NCBI RefSeq assembly: GCF_018260405.1
Contig: NZ_JAGLBG010000093.1
Span: forward strand, 1 to 8,322
DNA: 8,322 nt
Reading direction: 5' to 3'
Source: Deinococcus sp.
Lineage (GTDB): Bacteria; Deinococcota; Deinococci; Deinococcales; Deinococcaceae
The notes under the pieces were generated by a model. That model was not told the DNA's origin. It saw only the letters and a list, made by a program, of their open reading frames with translations, and made no database searches. Of this stretch, positions 1-5,502 are shown in pieces (position 1 is the stretch's first letter; each line of letters starts with the position of its first letter). The position numbers and the translations under genes were made by a program.

Positions 1-59
1 TGATGGAAATGGGCGAGTCACTCCGTGAACTCCTGCGGTTGGGCGTTAAAGCAGCCTGA
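1..59 (+). CDS. 3' end of an upstream gene (C-terminal fragment, unidentified)
   Basis: Reading from base 3, the + strand stays open to a TGA at 57-59 and encodes MEMGESLRELLRLGVKAA. This is a plausible amphipathic helical C-terminus with varied codons. The frame is open to the window edge, so the gene would begin upstream. The other two + frames hit stops at bases 1-3 and 26-28, which favours this frame. The fragment is too short to assign a family, and a chance open stretch of about 19 codons is possible. No further gene is seen between its stop and base 235. Confidence 0.45.
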   Translation, partial: MEMGESLRELLRLGVKAA

Positions 60-131
60 AAGGTTCCGAACTACTGTGTAGCCAAGAGCTCCTTAAACAA
101 CCTTGGCCCTCTTCGCCTGATCTTTCTGGCC

Positions 132-168
132 CTGCGCCGTCCACAAGCAGGCGTACTTGCTGGCGCAG
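132..168 (+). other. Inverted-repeat structure upstream of the mini-ORF promoter
   Basis: CTGCGCC (132-138) pairs with GGCGCAG (162-168). Directly inside the right arm, AGCAGG pairs with CTTGCT around a CGTA loop, with one G-T wobble. Together they make about 13 bp with a one-sided bulge. A smaller GGGCC-AAAC-GGCCC hairpin follows at 180-193. Neither is followed by a T-run, so they are not standard intrinsic terminators. They could help end transcription of the upstream gene or be a protein-binding or RNA structure. Function is inferred only weakly. Confidence 0.3.
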
Positions 169-222
169 CCCGTATTCCTGGGCCAAACGGCCCCATGTGG
201 TGCTTGGCTTATCTGGCCGCGC

Positions 223-228
223 CATAAT
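223..228 (+). promoter_or_regulatory. Candidate -10 element for a leaderless mini-ORF/CitE transcript
   Basis: CATAAT matches TATAAT at 5 of 6 bases. It ends six bases before the ATG at 235, so transcription would be expected to start at or next to that ATG. No Shine-Dalgarno precedes the ATG, and no good -35 hexamer is visible at 16-18 bp upstream. The spacing matches the leaderless promoters known from Deinococcus. Confidence 0.45.
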
Positions 229-234
229 CGGGAT

Positions 235-339
235 ATGAAGCGTTCGGTAAACTTCCTGCTGGTCTTATTGCCCTTCGTGCTGGCGTCTAGTGCGGCGCAG
301 AATCGGGCCCCGGCCCACCCACAGCAGGACCGGAAATGA
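235..339 (+). CDS. 34-residue signal-peptide mini-ORF overlapping the CitE-like gene
   Basis: This small ORF encodes 34 residues. They begin MKRSVNFLLVLLPFVLASSA: a basic start (K2, R3), a hydrophobic core (about F7-A17) and a small-residue c-region (ASSAA), followed by a short polar tail ending QQDRK. This is the layout of a Sec signal peptide, or a tiny membrane-anchored peptide, with about 13 residues after the likely cleavage site. There is no lipobox Cys. The frame is open further upstream, but this ATG is preferred because a CATAAT -10 lies six bases before it. Its TGA overlaps the next gene's ATG (ATGA at 336-339), a classic arrangement for translational coupling. It may be a real secreted micro-peptide, a translated leader controlling the lyase, or a chance ORF. 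No family is recognised. Confidence 0.45.
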   Translation: MKRSVNFLLVLLPFVLASSAAQNRAPAHPQQDRK

Positions 340-1166
340 GCCTCAGGCCCCTGCGCTCCATGCTGTATGTGCCCGGCGACAAGCCCAGAGCCATCGAAAA
401 GGCGCTGGGGCTGCGGCCCGACGCGGTTATTCTGGATCTGGAAGATGCCGTGGCCCCGGAACACAAGGCCGTGGCGCGGCAAAATGTCAGGGAGGCTCTC
501 AGGCAGCCCTGGACTTGCCCGGTGCTGGTACGGGTCAATGGCTTAGGAACCCTCTGGGAAAACGACGACCGGGAAATGGCCTTGCTTGCCGGGGTGGACG
601 GACTGGTGGTTCCCAAAGTTGAAACGGCGCAGAGCGTGCGCGAGTTGCAGGTGCGTGTTCCCCTGTGGGCCATGATCGAGACGCCCACGGGGGTGCTCGG
701 CGCGGCCAGTATTGCCGCCGTGAACGGCGTGGCGGGCCTGCTGGTTGGAGCCAACGACCTGGCGCGGGCGCTGCGAACCCAGCCGCACCCCGAGCGCTTG
801 CCGCTGCTGGGCGCCCTTTCAGGCGTAGTGCTGGCGGCGCGGGCGGCGGGAAAGATACCTGTGGACGCTGTTTTTAATGATGTGCGTGACTCCGGGGGCT
901 TTGCCCGTGAGTGCGCCCAGGGCCGGATGCTTGGCTTTGCGGGCAAAACAGTTATTCATCCTGATCAGATTGGTGCCGCTAACGCTGCGTTTGGGGCGTC
1001 AGCTGCGGTCGCCGCAGAGGCCCAGGCCCTGCTGGACGCCTGGAAGGCCGCCCGCGCCGAGGGCAAAAGTGTGGGCACGTACAAGGGGGCCCTGATTGAA
1101 CAGATGCACGCGGACGAGGCCGCCGAGATTCTGGAACTCTGGGAGCTGGACCGCTCAGGCGAGTGA
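336..1166 (+). CDS. CitE-like CoA-ester lyase (HpcH/HpaI aldolase/citrate lyase beta family)
   Basis: The 276-residue protein is full length for stand-alone CitE-like lyases, which have a TIM-barrel fold. The start RSMLYVPGDKPRAIEKA and the following VILDLEDAV (E36, D37) are typical of the family. So are R66 in VRVNG, the likely Mg2+ ligands E115 (MIETPTG) and D141 (GANDLA), and the late motif GFAGKTVIHPDQ (K204, H208). Relatives cleave short acyl-CoA esters: citramalyl-CoA in human CLYBL, and beta-hydroxyacyl-CoA substrates in bacterial stand-alone CitE enzymes. No citrate lyase alpha, gamma or ligase gene is adjacent, so true citrate lyase activity is unlikely and the exact substrate is unknown. 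The ATG at 336 has AGGA (326-329) six bases upstream, inside the overlapping mini-ORF, so its translation may depend on that ORF. It converges with the ferredoxin gene. The enzyme is predicted cytoplasmic. Confidence 0.9.
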   Translation: MSLRPLRSMLYVPGDKPRAIEKALGLRPDAVILDLEDAVAPEHKAVARQNVREALRQPWTCPVLVRVNGLGTLWENDDREMALLAGVDGLVVPKVETAQSVRELQVRVPLWAMIETPTGVLGAASIAAVNGVAGLLVGANDLARALRTQPHPERLPLLGALSGVVLAARAAGKIPVDAVFNDVRDSGGFARECAQGRMLGFAGKTVIHPDQIGAANAAFGASAAVAAEAQALLDAWKAARAEGKSVGTYKGALIEQMHADEAAEILELWELDRSGE

Positions 1167-1354
1167 AGCCGCCCGCCCCCCCAGCCTGGCGCATCCTGGG
1201 GTATACGGACTCCGCTTACAGTTCTGTGTACCCGGAGAAAGCGCCCGAATCCGCTCTGCTTCGCAGCTTTGCAAGTCCGCTCGGGGCGGTGACCTGGCCA
1301 CACCCGGCAGCTCCCTAACTGTTCTGGCAACTGTTGTGGTTTAGAAGGGGTGGG
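1167..1354. other. Convergent intergenic region with small hairpins, possible dispersed-repeat remnant
   Basis: This stretch separates the ends of the CitE-like gene (+) and the ferredoxin gene (-). CCCCAG (1179-1184) pairs with CTGGGG (1196-1201), and CTCCG (1210-1214) pairs with CGGAG (1233-1237). CTGC-TTC-GCAG lies at 1256-1266, and AACTGTT occurs twice (1317-1323 and 1329-1335). No arm is followed by a clear T-run on either strand, so termination here is likely but not demonstrated. Pieces of this region recur at 6461-6507: TTGCAAGTCC and TCCGCTCGG. No ORF with coding character was found. Confidence 0.4.
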
Positions 1355-1744
1355 TTAGCCTTCGGTACTGACTCCGGGGCGGGTGATCCACTGGGGTTCA
1401 GGCTGAATGTCCTCGCTGGGGGCTTTTCCCGCTTCCAGGCCAGTGGCGCTGGCCGTTTGCAGGGGGGTGAGTTGCATCCCCTGGGCGCACTCGATCTGAC
1501 AGGCGAGGCGGGCGCTGCCCAGCAGGTCCTTTTCGGTCAGCTTGTCGAATTCCGCAATCGTCATGGTGCCGGGTTCGCCTGCCTGAAAAGACACCCGGCA
1601 GGTCGTGCAGCGGGCCACCCCGCCGCAGCGGTGCAAGATGTCCACGCCGCCGCGTTCCAGCGCCAGTACCAGCCGTTCGCCCGCCTGGGCCTGAATGTCG
1701 CCGTAGCCTTCAACCTTAAGCGTTACCGGGGTGTTCTGAGTCAT
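1355..1744 (-). CDS. [2Fe-2S] ferredoxin with C-terminal extension
   Basis: The 129-residue protein is a small electron carrier with a beta-grasp ferredoxin fold. Its cluster ligands are C40, C46, C49 and C82, a C-x5-C-x2-C-x32-C pattern. The x5 spacing resembles adrenodoxin-type more than plant-type (x4) ferredoxins. C86 is an extra cysteine. Residues from about 95 to 129 form a polar, Pro/Glu-rich tail beyond the usual fold. The ATG at 1744 is preferred over an in-frame GTG at 1759 because the Fd domain starts right after it and the GTG lies within a hairpin. The gene is 33 bp downstream of the diguanylate cyclase gene on the same strand and is probably co-transcribed. The redox partner is unknown: no reductase or oxygenase gene is in the window. 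It is predicted cytoplasmic. Confidence 0.88.
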   Translation of the reverse strand: MTQNTPVTLKVEGYGDIQAQAGERLVLALERGGVDILHRCGGVARCTTCRVSFQAGEPGTMTIAEFDKLTEKDLLGSARLACQIECAQGMQLTPLQTASATGLEAGKAPSEDIQPEPQWITRPGVSTEG

Positions 1745-1746
1745 GT

Positions 1747-1768
1747 CCCAGGATGGCACAGGCCTGGG
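1747..1768 (-). promoter_or_regulatory. Hairpin just upstream of the ferredoxin start
   Basis: On the transcribed strand, CCCAGG and CCTGGG form a perfect 6-bp stem with a 10-base loop. The 3' arm ends two bases before the ferredoxin ATG. The only Shine-Dalgarno-like bases (GGGA) are the end of that arm, so the structure could hide the ribosome-binding site. It also separates the GGDEF stop from the ferredoxin start. The lack of a T-run argues against a terminator. Confidence 0.35.
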
Positions 1769-1777
1769 TTGGGCGTG

Positions 1778-3463
1778 TTAATCCAGCAGGGTCGAGCCGC
1801 TTTCGCCGCTGATCCATACGCGGCCTTTGCCCTGGCGTTTGCCGCGCAGCAGGGCCTTGTCGGCGCGGGCCAGCAGTTCCTCGGCGCTTGGCTGGGCTTC
1901 GGTGGCGCGGAAAGCCAGCCCCGCCGTGGCTCCTAGCCGGTGCTCGATGCCCTCGATCCGTACAGACTGCTGGAGGCCGTGAATAATCCCCTCGGCCCGC
2001 AGGCGCACAGTTTCCCGCGTCGCGCCCTGGATAATCAGCGCGAACTCGTCGCCTCCCAGACGACTTAGGATGTCTCCGTCGCGCACCGCTGCTTTAAGGC
2101 GCTGCGCGATGAGCCGGAGAACCTCGTCGCCACGGGCGTGGCCAAAGGTATCGTTGACCGTCTTGAAGCCGTCGAGGTCCAGAATGACCACCCCGAGTTC
2201 CTGCTCCGTCTGCGGCGCGAGCAGTTCCCGCAGGTGGGCCAGAAAGCTGGCGCGGTTTTGTAGCCCGGTCAGTGCGTCGGTCGTCGCCTGATGTTGCAGG
2301 GCGCTCATGGGGCGCGTGGCCTGAAACGCCAGCGGCCAGGACAGGGCGGCGCTCAGGAGGGTCAGCAGAAAGACAAAGTAAAGCTGCTGAGTGCGCAGTT
2401 TATTCAGCTCGCCAGTAAAGTCGCTCTCAGGCGCGTAGATCCCAATGATCCAGTGCTGGCTGGGCTGCAACTGAAACTGCCGCAGGACGGCGGCGTAGCG
2501 CTGGCCTCCGACCATAAACTGCCGCAGATCATTCTGGTTATTGACCATCGGCGGTAGCCTGTCGCGGTGGCCCAGGAGGGCTTGCAAAGCTGGATCGGCC
2601 ACTTCCGAGAGCCGTGGAACGTGGCCGTGGACCTGCACCGGCCAGGCCCGTGACGCGGCCAGGGCGTACCCGTCCGAATCGGTGATAAAGGCCCGGCCCC
2701 CCGGACTTAGCTGCACGCCCTGCAAAAACCTGGTTAGGCCCCGCAGTTGCACGTCCATGGCGATCACGGCCTGCTGCTGGTCAGCGGCGGTGGTCAGCCG
2801 TGTGGTGGCGGCCACGGTCAGGCCCGGCAGCTGTGATGAGGCAGAAATATAAGGTCCGGTCCAGCTGATCTGGCCTGCCGCCTGCACCGCCGAACGAAAC
2901 CAGGGGCGCTGCGCCGGGTCGAAGGTGTTCTGAACCACCCGGCGTTTGAGGACCTCGCCTGCCTGGCCTAACAGGGTTTCGGTCACGCGGCGCTGGGGCT
3001 GCCGGCTGATCTGTTGGACAAGCAGGTGGGGACCGTCGCGGCGTACCAGGGTAAAGTCGCCGTTTTTCTGGCCGACCATCGCGCCGTCGAGTTGCGGAAC
3101 AGCATTTACGATGGCCTGCAAGGTCTGCTGAAGCTGGGCCGGGTGGTTTACGCTGACCTGGCCGCTTTGCAGCACGCTCTGATTAATTTTGACCATCGTC
3201 GCGGCGGTGTTCAGATAGCCACGGGTACTGTCAGTGGCAACCCGGATCATCTGTTCCAGGGACGTTCGAGTTTGCAGCCGCACGATACGTTCATTGTTGG
3301 TGCGGTTGACCCACAGCAGCCCCAGCAGCGTCAGCAGGTTGGTCAGGAGCAGCGCCAGCAGCGTCAGGAAGCGCGACCATGAAAAGGCCCGCAAGGCTTC
3401 CCGCGTGGTCCAGACGGCTGGCCTGCGTCCGCCCTGGCCTGTGCTGGGAACAGGCGGCGTCAT
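1778..3463 (-). CDS. Membrane diguanylate cyclase: dCache sensor plus GGDEF
   Basis: The 561-residue protein should make c-di-GMP from two GTP in response to an extracytoplasmic ligand. Order of parts: a cytoplasmic tail of about 30 residues; a membrane segment at about 32-52; a periplasmic double-Cache region at about 60-355, with the family-typical DPAQRPWF at 182-189 and a GPYIS strand; a second membrane segment at about 361-381; then a GGDEF domain at about 392-550. The signature GGDEF (470-474) is intact. The product-inhibition I-site RxxD (R461, D464) lies exactly five residues before it, so the enzyme is predicted active and feedback-controlled. DALTGLQNR and DLDGFKTVND, with D431 for metal, are also present. 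No EAL or HD-GYP domain is attached. The ATG at 3463 has no clear Shine-Dalgarno; a TTTATA (3478-3483) upstream may be its -10. The ferredoxin gene follows 33 bp downstream. Confidence 0.93.
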   Translation of the reverse strand: MTPPVPSTGQGGRRPAVWTTREALRAFSWSRFLTLLALLLTNLLTLLGLLWVNRTNNERIVRLQTRTSLEQMIRVATDSTRGYLNTAATMVKINQSVLQSGQVSVNHPAQLQQTLQAIVNAVPQLDGAMVGQKNGDFTLVRRDGPHLLVQQISRQPQRRVTETLLGQAGEVLKRRVVQNTFDPAQRPWFRSAVQAAGQISWTGPYISASSQLPGLTVAATTRLTTAADQQQAVIAMDVQLRGLTRFLQGVQLSPGGRAFITDSDGYALAASRAWPVQVHGHVPRLSEVADPALQALLGHRDRLPPMVNNQNDLRQFMVGGQRYAAVLRQFQLQPSQHWIIGIYAPESDFTGELNKLRTQQLYFVFLLTLLSAALSWPLAFQATRPMSALQHQATTDALTGLQNRASFLAHLRELLAPQTEQELGVVILDLDGFKTVNDTFGHARGDEVLRLIAQRLKAAVRDGDILSRLGGDEFALIIQGATRETVRLRAEGIIHGLQQSVRIEGIEHRLGATAGLAFRATEAQPSAEELLARADKALLRGKRQGKGRVWISGESGSTLLD

Positions 3464-3717
3464 AGCTTAGGTGCGCCTATAAACGGCTTTTTGGCCCGCG
3501 ACACTATGCAGACCCACCAGACGGGAACATGGAAAGACCTGCTGTCTGGGGTCGCTCGAAGGGTTGGCCTAGATGTCATTAACAAGGGATGGTCCGTAGC
3601 ACTGTGATACTCACGCGGTCAGTACGGAGCATAGCAAACTGGACAGGATGCCGGAGCGCGCGGCCAGTGCCCGGTCGCAGACCTGCGGTCGCAGGTGGAA
3701 TCAGTGCCCTATATGAA
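3464..3717. other. 254-bp intergenic region between adenine deaminase and the cyclase
   Basis: No ORF of coding quality was found on either strand. Nearest the adenine deaminase stop there is a hairpin, ACCTGC-GGTC-GCAGGT (3681-3696), and CGGTCGCAG is repeated at 3672-3680 and 3686-3694. A weak AGAC/GTCT hairpin followed on the - strand by TTTCC lies at 3535-3547. Close to the cyclase start, TTTATA (3483-3478 on the - strand) may be a -10 giving an 8-base leader, but no -35 is convincing. The promoter of the cyclase gene should lie here. Confidence 0.4.
3681..3696 (-). terminator. GC hairpin after adenine deaminase, weak terminator candidate
   Basis: ACCTGC and GCAGGT form a perfect 6-bp stem around a four-base loop, 21 bases past the adenine deaminase stop on the - strand. 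No T-run follows, so it may only slow polymerase or protect the 3' end of the message. Confidence 0.25.
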
Positions 3718-3731
3718 TCAGTGCCCTATAT
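3698..3731. repeat. Exact 17-bp tandem duplication across the adenine deaminase stop codon
   Basis: The 17-base unit GAATCAGTGCCCTATAT occurs at 3698-3714 and again, with no gap or mismatch, at 3715-3731. The right copy contains the last codons (Tyr-Ile-Gly-His) and stop of adenine deaminase; the left copy lies just beyond the stop. Because translation ends in the first copy reached, the duplication does not alter the protein. It looks recent, probably from replication slippage. Confidence 0.9.
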
Positions 3732-5397
3732 AGCGCCAAGCCGCCACATCCAGCAGACCGCGCGGCGTCAGCTTGAGCGCCGGAATAACGCTGAGGCCCA
3801 GGAAGCTCAGGGTCGTGACGGGATAGGGGAGGGTGCAGCCCAGGCCCCGCAGCGCCACCGTGATGTTTTCCAGGGCGGCGGCGGCCTGCTCTGGCGGCTG
3901 GTCGGTCATTAGTCCGGCGTAGGGCAGCGGCAACGAGGCCAGCAATTTGCCCCCCGCGACCACCACGACCCCACCGCCCAGCGCCTGTAGAAAGTGCCCC
4001 GCCTGCCGGATATCGTCGTCTGTACCGCCTAGAAAGGCCGCGTTGTGGGCATCGTGCAAAATGCTGATGCCCAGGGTGCCGCCGCGCAGTCCGGTGCCGC
4101 TGGTCCAGCAGCTGGCCTGTGCGCCGCGCCCATAGCGGTCGGCTGCCACCAGTTTTGCGTCGCCCGTGCCCGCTGGGGCCTGTTCTGTGGTGATCTGGTC
4201 GGGAAAAACGCGCATAACCGGCCACCCAGCGGGCACGTCAAACGCCGCCTGTGACCACCCGGCCCCCAGATTCACGCCGCCGCCTTCAGGTGTGGGCGTC
4301 TGTTGCCCCGCCCGGCCTTCTTGCCCGGCCACGAAGGTCTCTAACACGCGGAAATCGGTGAGGTTGTCCAGCAGAACGAAGTCGGCGTGATAGCCCGGCG
4401 CGACCAGCCCGAGGTCGTGCAGGCCCCAGTATTCCGCCGGGTTGCAAGTCACCAGGGCCAGCGCGTCGAGCGGGTGCAGGCCGCCTGCCACACACATCCT
4501 GAGCAGCCGGTCAAGGTGGCCTAGCGCAAGCAACTCGTTGACGCTCACGTCGTCGCTCACCAGCATGGCGCGGCGGGGGCGCTCCCGCAGCACCGGCAGC
4601 AGCGCCTCTAGGTTGCGGGCCGCCGAACCTTCGCGCACCATCAGCCACAGGCCCGCTCGCAGGCGGGTGCGGGCTTCCTCTGGCGTGGTCGCCTCGTGAT
4701 CCGAGTGCAGGCCCGCCGCCGCGTAGGCCAGCAGGTCGCGTCCGCTGACGCCCGAGGCGTGGCCGTCGAGCCGCCTGCCTGTTTTTCTACCAGCTTCCAG
4801 AATGGTCCATACGCCGGGGTCGCCCCCCAGCACGCCCGGATAATTCATCATCTCGGCCAGCCCCAGCACGCCCGGTACCTCAAGCAGCCGGGCAATGTCG
4901 GCGGCGTCCAGGGTGGCCCCGCCTTCCTCAAACTGGCTGGCTGGCACGCACGACGGCACCGACCCGAAGACCCGCAGCCCCGAGCCTGCTCCGGCCCGCA
5001 GCATCCATTCCAGGCCCGCCGCGCCCAGCACATTCACGATTTCGTGCGGCTCGGCCACCACCGAGGTCGTGCCGTGGGGCAATACTGCCGCTGCAAAAGC
5101 CGCCGGGGTCAGTAGGCTTGACTCGATATGAATATGCGCGTCCATAAAGCCAGGAGCCAGATAGGCGCCTCTGGCGTCCACGGTTCGGGCGGCCTGGTAT
5201 CCCGGCCCAAAGGCGGCGATGCGGCTCCCGGCAATAACCACATCGGCCTCAAACATCTCGCGGCTGGCGGGCTGCATAACCTGTGCGCCGCGCACCAGCA
5301 GGTCGCCGGGTTCCTGTCCACGGGCCACGCGCATCAGTCGCTGGCGGGCGGCCAGGGTGTTTGTGGGGTCGCTCCCTGCACTGGGTGGCTGTGACAT
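3718..5397 (-). CDS. ade: Adenine deaminase
   Basis: The 559-residue protein is full length for Ade, an amidohydrolase-superfamily enzyme with a binuclear metal centre. It converts adenine to hypoxanthine and ammonia in purine salvage. Family marks in order: GFMDAHIHIESS (metal ligands H88 and H90, plus E92), HGTTSVVAEPHEIVNV, DGHASGVSG (H213), AGLHSDHE (H231, D233, H234), SDDVSVNELL (D282), VTCNPAEYWGL, ILHDAHNAAFLG (H448, D449, H451), LPLPYAGLM and the C-terminal SVIPALKLTPRGLLDV. The HIESS and SDHE motifs separate it from dihydroorotase, imidazolonepropionase and cytosine deaminase. The ATG at 5397 is chosen over an upstream in-frame TTG (5421) because a TAAGAT -10 ends five bases before it, suggesting a leaderless message. 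It has its own promoter and is not in an evident purine operon. It is predicted cytoplasmic. Confidence 0.94.
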   Translation of the reverse strand: MSQPPSAGSDPTNTLAARQRLMRVARGQEPGDLLVRGAQVMQPASREMFEADVVIAGSRIAAFGPGYQAARTVDARGAYLAPGFMDAHIHIESSLLTPAAFAAAVLPHGTTSVVAEPHEIVNVLGAAGLEWMLRAGAGSGLRVFGSVPSCVPASQFEEGGATLDAADIARLLEVPGVLGLAEMMNYPGVLGGDPGVWTILEAGRKTGRRLDGHASGVSGRDLLAYAAAGLHSDHEATTPEEARTRLRAGLWLMVREGSAARNLEALLPVLRERPRRAMLVSDDVSVNELLALGHLDRLLRMCVAGGLHPLDALALVTCNPAEYWGLHDLGLVAPGYHADFVLLDNLTDFRVLETFVAGQEGRAGQQTPTPEGGGVNLGAGWSQAAFDVPAGWPVMRVFPDQITTEQAPAGTGDAKLVAADRYGRGAQASCWTSGTGLRGGTLGISILHDAHNAAFLGGTDDDIRQAGHFLQALGGGVVVVAGGKLLASLPLPYAGLMTDQPPEQAAAALENITVALRGLGCTLPYPVTTLSFLGLSVIPALKLTPRGLLDVAAWRYIGH

Positions 5398-5402
5398 GTC
5401 CC

Positions 5403-5408
5403 ATCTTA
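5403..5408 (-). promoter_or_regulatory. -10 element of the adenine deaminase promoter
   Basis: On the - strand TAAGAT fits TANNNT and is followed by GGGAC and then the ATG at 5397. Transcription should therefore start at or within a base or two of the start codon. GGGA could also act as a very short Shine-Dalgarno. No good -35 is seen 16-18 bp upstream; that stretch holds palindromes instead. Confidence 0.55.
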
Positions 5409-5435
5409 GAGCATTTTGCAAAAGGGTGGTGCTCT
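5408..5435. promoter_or_regulatory. Palindromic candidate operator upstream of adenine deaminase
   Basis: AGAGCA (5408-5413) and TGCTCT (5430-5435) are perfect inverted arms. Immediately inside the left arm is the perfect 10-bp palindrome TTTTGCAAAA (5414-5423). The element touches the last base of the -10 and fills the spacer and -35 region, where a repressor would block RNA polymerase. The regulator is unknown. A purine-responsive factor is only a guess from the target gene. Confidence 0.4.
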
Positions 5436-5467
5436 TTTGACCATCTTTTTGCCGAGTGGAACGACTG

Positions 5468-5475
5468 AAAAAAAA
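5468..5475 (-). terminator. T8 run downstream of the HEPN gene, possible weak terminator
   Basis: On the - strand a run of eight T's begins 28 bases after the stop of the zinc-ribbon/HEPN gene and before the adenine deaminase promoter. I see no strong GC hairpin directly before it, so the call rests on the T-run and its position between two genes. Confidence 0.25.
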
Positions 5476-5502
5476 GAGCAGGACGTAGAATGAAGGGGCC
5501 AG

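Noticed and set aside
60..234. Possible tRNA or other stable RNA gene in the structured region before the mini-ORF
   Set aside because: No acceptor, anticodon and T-loop arrangement could be fitted. Only isolated hairpins are present.
287..946. Long open frame antisense to the CitE-like gene (219 codons)
   Set aside because: Composition is rich in Arg/Ser/Ala/Pro with no family motif, and it is fully covered by a well-supported gene on the other strand. This is normal for high-GC DNA.
1334..1936. + strand open frame of 200 codons across the ferredoxin and cyclase 3' ends
   Set aside because: It is antisense to the ferredoxin cysteine motif and the GGDEF C-terminus and shows no domain signal.
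3535..3547. AGAC/GTCT hairpin followed by TTTCC on the - strand, as a terminator
   Set aside because: The stem is only 4 bp and the T-tract is three bases, too weak to call. It is also not close behind any stop codon.
3571..3587. Resemblance to the Deinococcus radiation/desiccation response motif (ATGTCATTAACA core, recalled consensus TTATGTCATTGACATAA)
   Set aside because: Only 11 of 17 positions agree. The left half is mostly kept but the right half is not, so the palindrome is lost, and it lies about 110 bp from the cyclase start. Probably chance; a genome-wide motif scan with score cutoffs would decide.
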